64,000 nt of DNA, from contig JAPOVK010000053.1 in the NCBI GenBank assembly GCA_026708185.1, forward strand, positions 62,001 through 126,000, written 5' to 3'. This document shows positions 42,772 to 51,004 of this stretch, one piece after another. The DNA is from Gammaproteobacteria bacterium (GTDB taxonomy: Bacteria > Pseudomonadota > Gammaproteobacteria > Pseudomonadales > Azotimanducaceae). How positions within the stretch are numbered: position 1 is the first letter of the stretch; each line of letters opens with the position of its first letter. The notes below the pieces were generated by a model, which was not told the DNA's origin, did no database searches, and saw only the letters and a list, made by a program, of their open reading frames with translations. The position numbers were made by a program, and so were the translations under genes.

Positions 42772-44126
42772 GTGCGGTATCTGCTGCTCGATTCCCGGAT
42801 CGTGGAGGACGCGCGGAACGCGGAACTCACCCTGGGGACCATCGAGAAGCATGGCGCCAATCCACTGTTCGGCGAAGACAGGGCGTGGGAGCAGCGCTTC
42901 GACAACCTCTACGCCAACGTCCTCTACGACGACGAGGAGGAGATCTACAAGTGCTGGTACAGCCCGTTCGTGGTTGACCAGTCGTCACGGGGGATGACCC
43001 TAGGCCAGCGCCGGCAACTGAAGTATCGCCCGCCGCGCAACCGGGAAATGGCGATCTGCTATGCGACGTCCAAGGACGGTTTGGCTTGGGACAAGCCGGA
43101 ACTGGGCATTGTCGAGTACGACGGCAGCAAGGCGAACAACATCGTCCGGGGTGGCGGAGATCAGGCACGGCAGGGAGGCCCCCATGGTTCGGGGATCCTG
43201 AAGGACCCTCGGGAACGAGATCCAAATCGACGATACAAGGCCCTCTTCAAGTCCGAAGTCATCTCGGTCGCGTTCTCGGCCGATGGCGTCCACTGGGGTC
43301 CGACCATCCCCCGCGCGCAGGCCGACAGCAGCGGAGATACCCACAACAACGCATTCTGGGCCCCGACGCTTGAGCGCTACGTGGCGATCACCCGCCAATG
43401 GGGCAAGCCGTTTGGCCGCCAGGTCGCAAGAACATCGAGCGCCGACTTCGTGGATTGGGAAGAGCCTCGGATCGTGCTGCAGGGACTCGACGAGAACGAA
43501 CAGACCTATGCGATGCCGGTGTTCTTCCACGGTGGCGTGTACATGGGGCTCGTCGCCGTTCACGACCAGGACGCCGACCGCGTCTGGGGAGAACTGGCGT
43601 GGTCCCCTGACACGGAAAACTGGCATCGCATCCTTCCCGGGACGCCGCTCATCCCAATGGCCTGGAGGAGGGCGACTATGACTGGGGTTGCGTATTCCCG
43701 GCGGCGCGCCCGGTCTTCCTGGAGGACGAGGTTCGGCTGTACTACGGCGGCAGCGACGGGCTCCACACGAGTTGGCGAAACGGCTTCCTCTGTTTGGCCA
43801 CGCTGCGTCCCGACGGCTTCGCCGGGTACAAGGCTTCGGACATCTCGGAGGCGGCGCTGGTCACGACAGCGGCTGTTTGCGACCCGAAGTTCCCGCTCCG
43901 AGTGTCTTCGGATGTCGCTGAAGGAGGCAAGGTCGTCGTGCGTGTCCTCGGTCAAGGCCGGCGGGTGCTAGCCGAAAGCGAGCCGTTGACGACGACCGGA
44001 TCGGATGCGCCAGTGCGGTGGCGGGACGACGGTGCCTGGGTCGCGCCCGAAATGGGAAGGGCCCGGCTCCAGTTCGCGTTTGAAGGGGCCACCGTGTACT
44101 CGTTCTCGTGGGAGGTCGCTGACTGA
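42772..44126 (+). CDS. five-bladed beta-propeller (glycoside hydrolase 32/43-like) protein, frameshifted
   Basis: Two reading frames together cover this gene. The first part runs from GTG 42772 (VRYLLLDSRIVEDARN) with propeller strands (YKCWYSPFVVD, FSADGVHWG, AFWAPTLERYVAI, GELAWSPDTENWH) and leaves the correct frame after about 43655. The second part continues in another frame from LEEGDYDWGCVFPAARPVFL to FEGATVYSFSWEVAD*. A single missing A in CCCAATGG (43653-43660) restores one frame (PNGLEEGDYDWG), so a one-base deletion or sequencing error is likely. The fold resembles GH32/GH43-type or sialidase-like propellers; the substrate is unknown. Confidence 0.7.
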
Positions 44127-44654
44127 TCAGAGCCAGCCAGCCCGTTGCAGCACGTCCCGCGCCACGTCGGTCACATGACGACCGGGTCCGTTGTCTACCG
44201 TGAAGTCCTCGATGCGTCCTGCGGCGAGGATGCCTTCGAGTTCGGTTGAGCGGGCGAGGAATCGGGGCAGGTAGATTCCCGGGTCGCGCGACCGTAGACG
44301 GTCGTGCATGGTCGCGATGGGCGCGACGAGCCGGCAGAGCACGATCTCGGCACGGGGAACAGCCTCCTCGTAGTGGGCGAGTTCGGCACGGCTCTCGATG
44401 ACGGCCGCGATCACCAACCGCTCGATGCCGGCTGTGCAGTAGTTCGCCCAGATCGACTTGAGATTCCGAAACGCCAACGCGAATCCGTGCGGGTCAGCGG
44501 GATCATGCGGGTGGATCAAGGAAAGGCCGTCGAAGTCCACGCAGGCATGGGAGACGTCAGCCTCGATGAGCAGGTCGGAGATCTCGCCCATGACCGTCGT
44601 CTTGCCGGCACCCATCGACCCCGACAGGAGCAGCACCGGTACGCGGTCGGTCAC
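44127..44654 (-). CDS. P-loop NTPase/kinase-like protein
   Basis: 175 residues. Walker A GSMGAGKTTVMG near the N-terminus, then VDFDGLSLIHPHD, resembling small kinases or ATPase regulatory proteins of the AAA/nucleoside-kinase type. No clear lid or substrate motif. Its stop directly abuts the glycosidase-like stop (convergent), and its start overlaps the CoA-transferase stop region by 4 bases, so it is probably cotranscribed with it. Function unknown. Confidence 0.7.
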   Translation of the reverse strand: MTDRVPVLLLSGSMGAGKTTVMGEISDLLIEADVSHACVDFDGLSLIHPHDPADPHGFALAFRNLKSIWANYCTAGIERLVIAAVIESRAELAHYEEAVPRAEIVLCRLVAPIATMHDRLRSRDPGIYLPRFLARSTELEGILAAGRIEDFTVDNGPGRHVTDVARDVLQRAGWL

Positions 44655-45829
44655 CGCACGATCTGCCGCGCTCGGAGGTCCGTAATCTCGTCGGCCGAGT
44701 AGCCCGCCTCACCGAGCACTTCCCGGGTGTGTTCGCCGAGTTCCGGCGAGCAGCGGAAGATCTCGGCGGGCGTCTCGGTGAAACGCCCCGGCGGTCGCGC
44801 TTGGCGCATCGGGCCGGCGATCGGGTGCTCGAACTCGAGCAAGGCGCCCATCGCCTGCACTTGCGGGTCGTGGATGACGTCGTCGCGCGGGTTGATCCGC
44901 GCGAACGGCACTTCGTTCTCTTCGAGGCGCACGGCCAGGTCGTCCGTGTCGAACTTGGCGTAGCCGGCGTTCAGCGCCTCGCTGAAGCGCTCGGAGTCGA
45001 GGCCTGCCTGGGTGCGGAAGCGCTCGTCCTCGAACAGGTTCGGCAGCTCGAGGGCGCGGAACAGCCCCGCCCATTCCGCGGCCTGCACCGGCATCGTGCA
45101 GATGTAGCCGTCGCGGGTCTGTCGGACCATGAACTCGTGCGTGCGCCGTCCGTCGTGCGGTGTCTCGTCGCCGATCAGGCTGTAGTTCAGCATGTTGTCC
45201 GGCCACAGGAAGAACAGGGCCGAGTCGAGCATGGAGATGTCGACGCGCTGGCCCTTGCCCGTGCGCTCCTTGGCGACGAGGGCCGAGGCGATCGCCTGGG
45301 CGGCCGTCATCGACGTGATCTTGTCGCAGATCAGAGAGTTGATGAGGATCGGTTTCTCGCTCGCGGGGTCGGACTGCAGCGATCCGATGCCGGAGATGGC
45401 CTGGATGATGGCATCGTAGACGCGCCGGCCGACGTAGGGGCCGGTGTGGCCGACGCCGTTGATGGAGGCGAAGACGAGCCCTGAGTTCACCGCGGCGAGG
45501 GTGTCGTAGTCGATGCCGAGACGCTCCATGACGCCGGGGCGGAAGTTCTCCATCACCACGTCCGCGGTCTCGACGAGCTTCATGAACACGGCCTTGCCTT
45601 CGTCTTCGCGCAGGTTGATGACCACGGAGCGCTTGTTGCGGTTCATCATGGCGAACGCGGCGCCGACGCCGTTGCGTTGCGTCCAGCCGGGGTTGCGCAT
45701 GAAGTCGCCCTCCGGCGACTCCACCTTGACCACGTCGGCACCCTGGTCGCCGAGGATCGAGGCGGCGATCGGTCCTGAGTAGATGTTGGTCAGGTCGAGA
45801 ACGCGGATGCCGTCGAGTGAGCCGGCCAT
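44651..45829 (-). CDS. CaiB/BaiF family III CoA-transferase
   Basis: 392 residues, class III CoA-transferase. Motifs: LDGIRVLDLTNIYSGPIAAS, GADVVKVESPEGD, catalytic Asp region RVYDAIIQAISG, and VDISMLDSALFFL. It transfers CoA between carboxylic acids, possibly supplying acyl-CoA substrates for the nearby acyl-CoA dehydrogenase. Adjacent genes: Baeyer-Villiger monooxygenase upstream (3 bases) and P-loop protein downstream. Confidence 0.9.
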   Translation of the reverse strand: MAGSLDGIRVLDLTNIYSGPIAASILGDQGADVVKVESPEGDFMRNPGWTQRNGVGAAFAMMNRNKRSVVINLREDEGKAVFMKLVETADVVMENFRPGVMERLGIDYDTLAAVNSGLVFASINGVGHTGPYVGRRVYDAIIQAISGIGSLQSDPASEKPILINSLICDKITSMTAAQAIASALVAKERTGKGQRVDISMLDSALFFLWPDNMLNYSLIGDETPHDGRRTHEFMVRQTRDGYICTMPVQAAEWAGLFRALELPNLFEDERFRTQAGLDSERFSEALNAGYAKFDTDDLAVRLEENEVPFARINPRDDVIHDPQVQAMGALLEFEHPIAGPMRQARPPGRFTETPAEIFRCSPELGEHTREVLGEAGYSADEITDLRARQIVR

Positions 45830-45832
45830 CGC

Positions 45833-47449
45833 TCAAGCCCCCGCGCTACGAAGTTCGAACCCTTCGTAGCCGTTGGCGACCACGGCGTCGCACTTCTCGA
45901 CGTAGGGCGGGAAGCCGATCAGCGGCATGAAGACCTGGGGCTTGCCGGGGATGTTCTTGCCGAGGTACCAGGAATTGCAGGTCGGATAGAGGGTCTGGCC
46001 GGCGACGGCGTTGACGTGGGCAACCCATTCGTCCTCGGCGCCGGGTAGCGCCTCGATGGCGGCGAGTCCGTGCGTCCGGAGGTGCCCCATGCAGTCGGCG
46101 ATCCACTCCACGTGCTGCTCGATCGAGGTGATCATGTTGGTAAGCACCGACGGGCTCCCGGGTCCCGAGATCATGAACAGGTTGGGAAACCCGCTGGTGG
46201 TCAGCCCGAGGTAGGTCACCGGGCCCGCCGACCATTTTTCGCTCAAGCGGAGGCCCCCTCGGCCGCGGATGTCGATGCGCAGCATGGTCCCGGTCATGGC
46301 GTCGAAGCCGGTTGCGAAGACGATGCAGTCGACGGCGTACTCCTGTCCGGCGACGACGATTCCCGCGGGCGTGATGCGGTCGATGGGGTTCGTGCGCACG
46401 TCCACGAGGTCGACGTTCGGCCGGTTGTAGGTCTCGAAATAGCCGGTGTCCAGGCACGGACGCTTGCAGCCGATGACGTTGTCCGGACAAAGCAGCTCTG
46501 CTGTGCCCGGATCGTCGACGGTGTCGCGGATGCGCCGGCGCACGAAGTCGGCTGCCGTGTCGTTGGCGTCGCGGTTCACGATCAGGTCGTTGTAGGCGCT
46601 CAGGAAGCCGAACCCGCCGCGTTCCCAACGTTGCCAGTAGTTGCGCTCCCGGTTCGCTTCTGCGTCTTGGAGTGCCGACTGGTCGTTCTTCGGAATCTTC
46701 GAGCCGAAGCCGGCCGGCTCCTTGTAGTTCCGCGCCCGAAAAGCCGGGTACTCGCCCTTGATATCGGCGACGAGGTCCGGATCGATCGGTGCGTTGCGCG
46801 CCGGGATGGAGTAGTTGGGCGTACGCTGAAACACCGTCAGGTGGCGTGCCTCGGCGGCGATGACCGGAATCGCCTGAATGGCGGACGAGCCCGTGCCGAC
46901 TATGCCCACGCGCTTGCCCTCGAAATCGACGCCTTCGTGTGGCCAGCGGCCCGTGTGATAGGTCTCGCCGCGGAAACTCGTCAGCCCCTCGAAGTCGGGC
47001 AGGTTGGTGGATGACAGGCAACCGGTCGCCAGCACGCAAAACTTGGCTGCGACCTTGAGGCCGGTATCGGTCTCGATGTCCCACTGAGCGCCGGCTTCGT
47101 CGAAGTGCGCCTTCACCACGCGGGTGTCGAAGACAATGTCGCGCTTGAGATGGAACCGGTCTGCCACGTGGTTGGCGTAGCGCAGGATCTCGGGCTGGCC
47201 GGCGTAGCGCTCCGTCCACTCCCACTCCTGCTGCAGATCGTCGGAGAAGCTGTAGGAATACTCCATGCTCTCGACATCGCAGCGCGCGCCAGGGTAGCGG
47301 TTCCAGTACCAGGTGCCACCGACGCCCGAACCGGCTTCGAACACGACCGCCTGGAACCCGGCCTGACGCAGGCGGTGGAGCATATAAAGGCCGGCGAAGC
47401 CGGCGCCGATGATGACCGCGTCGTAGCGCGGATGACTGTTCCCGGACAC
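45833..47449 (-). CDS. Baeyer-Villiger-type flavin monooxygenase
   Basis: About 538 residues from GTG 47449; the frame continues upstream to 47494 without a good ribosome site. FAD-binding YDAVIIGAGFAGLYMLHRLR, the BVMO fingerprint FRGETYHTGRWP (F-x-G-x-x-x-H-x-x-x-W-P), and NADP-binding GIVGTGSSAIQAIP. It inserts oxygen next to a ketone using NADPH and O2. Three bases before the CoA-transferase, so one operon. The substrate is unknown; cyclic or steroid ketones are family possibilities. Confidence 0.88.
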   Translation of the reverse strand: MSGNSHPRYDAVIIGAGFAGLYMLHRLRQAGFQAVVFEAGSGVGGTWYWNRYPGARCDVESMEYSYSFSDDLQQEWEWTERYAGQPEILRYANHVADRFHLKRDIVFDTRVVKAHFDEAGAQWDIETDTGLKVAAKFCVLATGCLSSTNLPDFEGLTSFRGETYHTGRWPHEGVDFEGKRVGIVGTGSSAIQAIPVIAAEARHLTVFQRTPNYSIPARNAPIDPDLVADIKGEYPAFRARNYKEPAGFGSKIPKNDQSALQDAEANRERNYWQRWERGGFGFLSAYNDLIVNRDANDTAADFVRRRIRDTVDDPGTAELLCPDNVIGCKRPCLDTGYFETYNRPNVDLVDVRTNPIDRITPAGIVVAGQEYAVDCIVFATGFDAMTGTMLRIDIRGRGGLRLSEKWSAGPVTYLGLTTSGFPNLFMISGPGSPSVLTNMITSIEQHVEWIADCMGHLRTHGLAAIEALPGAEDEWVAHVNAVAGQTLYPTCNSWYLGKNIPGKPQVFMPLIGFPPYVEKCDAVVANGYEGFELRSAGA

Positions 47450-47611
47450 TTGGCTAATGAACCCCCCATGAAGCCCCAGCGGGATTCTACACACTCGCTC
47501 GCGTTCCTACGTTGCAGGTCGTGTTAATAGAATCAATTTTCTCCCTGTCATATATTGAAATCCTTAATGTGAGGCCACAAGATGCACTCATCGACGCGAC
47601 GGAGAGAACCC
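47450..47611. other. AT-rich control region between divergent genes
   Basis: Between the BVMO start and the 47612 gene. 47521-47570 is markedly AT-rich for this window, with TTAATAG, CAATTTT and TATATTGAAA. It probably holds the promoters of both genes, but no -35/-10 pair with 17-base spacing is convincing. A GGAGAG site precedes the ATG 47612. Confidence 0.4.
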
Positions 47612-48628
47612 ATGCGTGAGGAAGTCAACCGGATACTCAAACTGGTGGAGGACGGCAAACTCACCGGCGACCAGGCCAGTGCCATGATCGATGCGCTCGA
47701 CTCGGCGGAGCGACGTTCGCGCCGGTCGGAGACGCGCCACCATGGGCGGGAGCGGCGTCATCGCCAGCGCCACGGCGGCGGTCGCGCGTTTGGCGGCCTG
47801 CTCGACGAACTCGGCCTCGACATCGGGCGCGCCGTCGAGGACGCCCTGCGCGGTGTGCGCGACGCGGGGGGGCTCGCGTACGCGTTCGGTGGCGCGGCGG
47901 GAGCCGACTGGGTCGACGACACCAACAGCGCGACGCTCGCCAAGGCGGAGCAGCCGACCGGGGACGACTACAAGGTCGAAGGAAATCGGCTGGTTGTCTC
48001 GGAACTCAGGAACCTCGACCTCAAGCAGGCCGAGTTCTGCGACAACACCATGCATGCGGCGGCCTTGCACGACGTCGAAGTGGTCAACGGTCCGCTGTGC
48101 CGCAATACGCTGCGCGGTGCCTCCCTGAAACGGGCGTCGCTCACCGCGTCGGATGTGACCGGCAACACGTTGAATGGCGCGAGCCTCAACCGCATCGTGC
48201 TGACATCGTCGGTATTCAAGGACAACAGTGTCAACGGCGCGCACGTGCGCGATTTGGACATGTCGAGCGCGGAGATCCGATCGGCGAAGATCGCCGGCTC
48301 GAAGGTCAAGGCCGTCACCCTCAGCGACGGCACCAAGCTCAGCGAGGTGAAGATCACAGGCGTCGTCGGGGAGCGGTGGAAGCTGGTGGCCAGCACGCTT
48401 TCGGGGGTGAAGTTCGCCGCGCTGACCGACGAGGCGATGCGCATCCGCGACCTCGACCTCGAGCGGGTCAATCTAACCGGCTGCGACTTCGTGGGCTGCA
48501 CCTTCGACGGGACGACGATCCGCGATGTGGATGCGGAGAACCTGCGATTCTTGGGCGTGGATTTCACCGGGATGACCATCGATTCCGTGGAACGGCTCAA
48601 AGCGCTGGCGACCGCCGATGCCGCCTGA
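47612..48628 (+). CDS. pentapeptide-like repeat protein with N-terminal SHOCT-like helix
   Basis: 338 residues. The N-terminus EEVNRILKLVEDGKLTGDQA then SAMIDALDSA resembles the short helical domain preceding many bacterial membrane-stress proteins (SHOCT/DUF1707-like). A basic linker (SRRSETRHHGRERRHRQRHG) follows. Residues about 130-330 form degenerate pentapeptide-like repeats with Leu/Ala/Asn at spaced positions (VVSELRNLDLKQAEF; TGNTLNGASLNRIVLTS; FVGCTFDGTTIRDVD), predicting a right-handed beta-helix. The start at 47612 is set by GGAGAG 5 bases upstream, replacing an in-frame ATG at 47582. It overlaps the next gene by 11 bases. Function unknown. Confidence 0.75.
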   Translation: MREEVNRILKLVEDGKLTGDQASAMIDALDSAERRSRRSETRHHGRERRHRQRHGGGRAFGGLLDELGLDIGRAVEDALRGVRDAGGLAYAFGGAAGADWVDDTNSATLAKAEQPTGDDYKVEGNRLVVSELRNLDLKQAEFCDNTMHAAALHDVEVVNGPLCRNTLRGASLKRASLTASDVTGNTLNGASLNRIVLTSSVFKDNSVNGAHVRDLDMSSAEIRSAKIAGSKVKAVTLSDGTKLSEVKITGVVGERWKLVASTLSGVKFAALTDEAMRIRDLDLERVNLTGCDFVGCTFDGTTIRDVDAENLRFLGVDFTGMTIDSVERLKALATADAA

Positions 48629-49070
48629 CCGCAACGAGCGAGGCGATGGTGGGCTGACCGTCTGCCCAGCCTGCGACGGTCGGCTCATCCCGCGGGAACT
48701 GGCCTGCAAGGACTGCGGCCTGGTCGTGCAGACGCGTTTCAAGGGCAACGAGTTCGTCGGTCTGGACGACGACAACCTGCACCTGCTGCGCATTTTCGTG
48801 GCATGCGAAGGCCGCATACGCGACATGGAACGAGCGCTTGGCGTGAGCTATCCGACCGTGAAATCGCGCCTTGCGCGATTGCGCCGCGCATTGGGCACGG
48901 TCGAACCGGTGGCCGAAACCCCGGACCCGCCGCGGGATGAACCGCCACGACGGGCTGCCCGCCGAGACCGCGAGGGTCCGGCGGCGGTGCTCGACCGTCT
49001 TGAGGCGGGGGAGATCGACTTCGAGGAAGCGCTTCAGTCGATCAAGCGAGTGTCGCAGCGCGACCGCTAG
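48618..49070 (+). CDS. DUF2089-type zinc-ribbon and HTH protein
   Basis: 150 residues. An N-terminal zinc ribbon (VCPACDGRL...CKDCGLVVQ), then a helical winged-HTH-like region (RIRDMERALGVSYPTVKSRL ARLRRALG), matching DUF2089. The C-terminal segment LDRLEAGEIDFEEALQSIKR resembles the N-terminal helix of the preceding protein, suggesting a paired function. It overlaps the preceding gene by 11 bases and converges on recQ. A DNA-binding regulator is likely but untested. Confidence 0.78.
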   Translation: MPPDRNERGDGGLTVCPACDGRLIPRELACKDCGLVVQTRFKGNEFVGLDDDNLHLLRIFVACEGRIRDMERALGVSYPTVKSRLARLRRALGTVEPVAETPDPPRDEPPRRAARRDREGPAAVLDRLEAGEIDFEEALQSIKRVSQRDR

Positions 49071-49081
49071 TGCGGTCGCGC
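49058..49081. terminator. perfect 10-bp hairpin at convergent stop codons
   Basis: GCGCGACCGC-TAGT-GCGGTCGCGC. Both stop codons (DUF2089 TAG and recQ TAG on the minus strand) lie in or at its loop. It may act as a bidirectional terminator or RNA-stabilising hairpin; no T run is present. The half GACCGC/GCGGTC matches the double-hairpin family. Confidence 0.5.
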
Positions 49082-50953
49082 GTGCGCGGCGATGACTTCG
49101 AGGAAAGCGTCAGCGTAGCGGTCGAGCTTGGCTTGACCGACGCCGTGCACCGCGACCATGGCGGTGCGCGACTGCGGACGCAGCCGAACGAACTCCTTGA
49201 GCGTGGCGTCGTGGAAGACGACGTAGGGTGGTACCGACGCGTCGTCGGCCAGGTGCAAGCGGCATTCGCGCAGCGCCTCCCAAAGCGCTTCGTCCTGAGG
49301 CGTGATCTCGAACCCGTCATCGCGGGATTTCCGTGCGGACCGCTCGCGGGCCCGGTTGGCCACGGCGTCCTCGCGCAGCGTGAGCGTTGTCTCGCCGCGC
49401 AATAGCGGGCGCGCCGCCTGGGTCAGCCGCAGCGCGCCGAACCGCGCGGCGTCGGCGAGCACGAAGCCGCCGGCGATCAACTGGCGCAACAGGGACCGCC
49501 ACTGTGTCGCGCCGATGTCCGACCCGATGCCGAAGGTCGACAGCTTGTCATGGCGATGCTGCTGCACCTTGGGCGTGTCCTTGCCGCGCAGGACGTCGAT
49601 GACGTGGCCGGCACCGAAGTACTGCCCGGTGCGCACGATGCACGACATCAGCTTTTGTGCCTCCACCGTGCCGTCGTAGGTTTTGGGCGGATCGAGGCAG
49701 ATGTCGCAGTTGCCGCACGGGTCGGCTTCTCTGCGTGCGAGGGGTGCCCCCTCGCGCTCCCCGGCTGAGGGCTCTTCGTCGCCGAAATAGCGGAGCAGGG
49801 CCGCGCGTCGACATTCCGTGACCTCGCACCAGCCGAGCAGCGTATCGAGCTTGCTGCGCTCGATGCGTTTTTGCTGCTCGCTGGCTTCGCCCTGGTCGAC
49901 TAGCTGCCGCACCCGGACGACGTCCTGCAGGCCGTAGATCATCCAGGCGTCGGCATGCTCGCCGTCGCGGCCTGCGCGACCGGTCTCCTGGTAGTACGCT
50001 TCGATGCTCTTCGGCAGGTCGACGTGTGCGACGAAGCGGACATCCGGCTTGTCGATCCCCATGCCGAAGGCGATCGTGGCGACGATGACCACGCCGTCGT
50101 CGCGCAGGAACCGGCGCTGGTTTCGGGCGCGGTCGCCGCCAGGCATGCCGGCGTGGTAGGGAAGGGCGTCGTGCCCGGCATCACGCAACGCCGCGGCGGT
50201 CGTCTCCGTCTTGCGCCTCGATAGGCAATAGACGATCCCGGGCTGGCCGCGGTGCTCGTCCATGAATGCAAGCAGCTGATCGTTGGCATTGGACTTGATG
50301 CGGACCGAATAACGGATATTGGGACGGTCGAAGCCCCTCACGAATCGAGCCGGCTTCCTCAAACGCAGCCGGTTGACGATCTCTGTGCGCGTCCGGGCGT
50401 CTGCCGTCGCGGTCAGGGCCATGCGCGGAACGCCCGGGAAGCGTTCGGCGAGGACGTCGAGGCCGAGGTAGTCCTGGCGGAAGTCGTGGCCCCATTGCGA
50501 GACGCAATGCGCCTCGTCGATCGCGAACAGCGCGACGTCCGCGCGGTCGAGGATCCGCAGCGTCTCCTCCTGCAGAAGGCGTTCCGGGGCGAGGTACAGC
50601 AGGTCCAGCCGACCCTCGGCAAGTTGACGGGTGATGTCGGCCTGCTCGTGCCAAGACACGGTCGAGTTCAGGAACGACGCGGCCACGCCGAGTTGCCGGA
50701 GTGCCGCGACCTGGTCCTGCATCAGTGCGATCAGCGGTGAAACCACCACCGCCGTGCCCGGCCGAATGAGCGCAGGGACCTGGTAGCACAGCGACTTGCC
50801 GCCGCCGGTCGGCATCAGCACCAGGCAATCGCGGCCCGCGAGCACGGCTTCGATCACCTCCGCCTGTCCGGGGCGGAAGTCGTCGTAGCCGAAAACCGTC
50901 CGTAGAGTGTTGCGGGCCTGCTCGCGCACGGCCTCGATTATAGGTGCGGGCAT
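49067..50953 (-). CDS. recQ: ATP-dependent DNA helicase RecQ with palindromic-element insertion
   Basis: 628 residues: helicase motifs LMPTGGGKSLCYQVP (Walker A), AIDEAHCVSQWGHDFR (DEAH), TGRAGRDG (motif VI), then the RecQ zinc region WCEVTECRRAALLRYFGD ... CGNCDIC, RQC wing and a C-terminal HRDC domain (FEITPQDEALWEALRECRLH). RecQ unwinds DNA in repair and recombination. Odd: between the first zinc Cys and the CGNCDIC pair lies EPSAGEREGAPLARR, an in-frame copy of the palindromic element at 49731-49776 (residues about 393-408). The residues around it keep the fold's order, so the protein may be functional. Confidence 0.93.
   Translation of the reverse strand: MPAPIIEAVREQARNTLRTVFGYDDFRPGQAEVIEAVLAGRDCLVLMPTGGGKSLCYQVPALIRPGTAVVVSPLIALMQDQVAALRQLGVAASFLNSTVSWHEQADITRQLAEGRLDLLYLAPERLLQEETLRILDRADVALFAIDEAHCVSQWGHDFRQDYLGLDVLAERFPGVPRMALTATADARTRTEIVNRLRLRKPARFVRGFDRPNIRYSVRIKSNANDQLLAFMDEHRGQPGIVYCLSRRKTETTAAALRDAGHDALPYHAGMPGGDRARNQRRFLRDDGVVIVATIAFGMGIDKPDVRFVAHVDLPKSIEAYYQETGRAGRDGEHADAWMIYGLQDVVRVRQLVDQGEASEQQKRIERSKLDTLLGWCEVTECRRAALLRYFGDEEPSAGEREGAPLARREADPCGNCDICLDPPKTYDGTVEAQKLMSCIVRTGQYFGAGHVIDVLRGKDTPKVQQHRHDKLSTFGIGSDIGATQWRSLLRQLIAGGFVLADAARFGALRLTQAARPLLRGETTLTLREDAVANRARERSARKSRDDGFEITPQDEALWEALRECRLHLADDASVPPYVVFHDATLKEFVRLRPQSRTAMVAVHGVGQAKLDRYADAFLEVIAAHARPH
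49731..49776. repeat. SAGEREG palindromic element inside recQ
   Basis: Plus strand GCGAGGGGTGCCCCCTCGC then GCTCCCCGGCTGAGGGCT. Read on the minus strand in frame as EPSAGEREGAPLAR, the same frame as in the MaoC-like gene. Confidence 0.88.
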
Positions 50954-51004
50954 TGCGAACGGGCGGCCCCAGGGGCTTTTCCGCGCGGATGAGTGGACGA
51001 TTTC

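Noticed and set aside
41920-43971. A single 683-residue ORF covering the alcohol dehydrogenase and propeller genes
   Set aside because: It is the out-of-frame shadow of the alcohol dehydrogenase joined to the first part of the propeller gene; the two real genes are 41663-42760 and 42772-44126.
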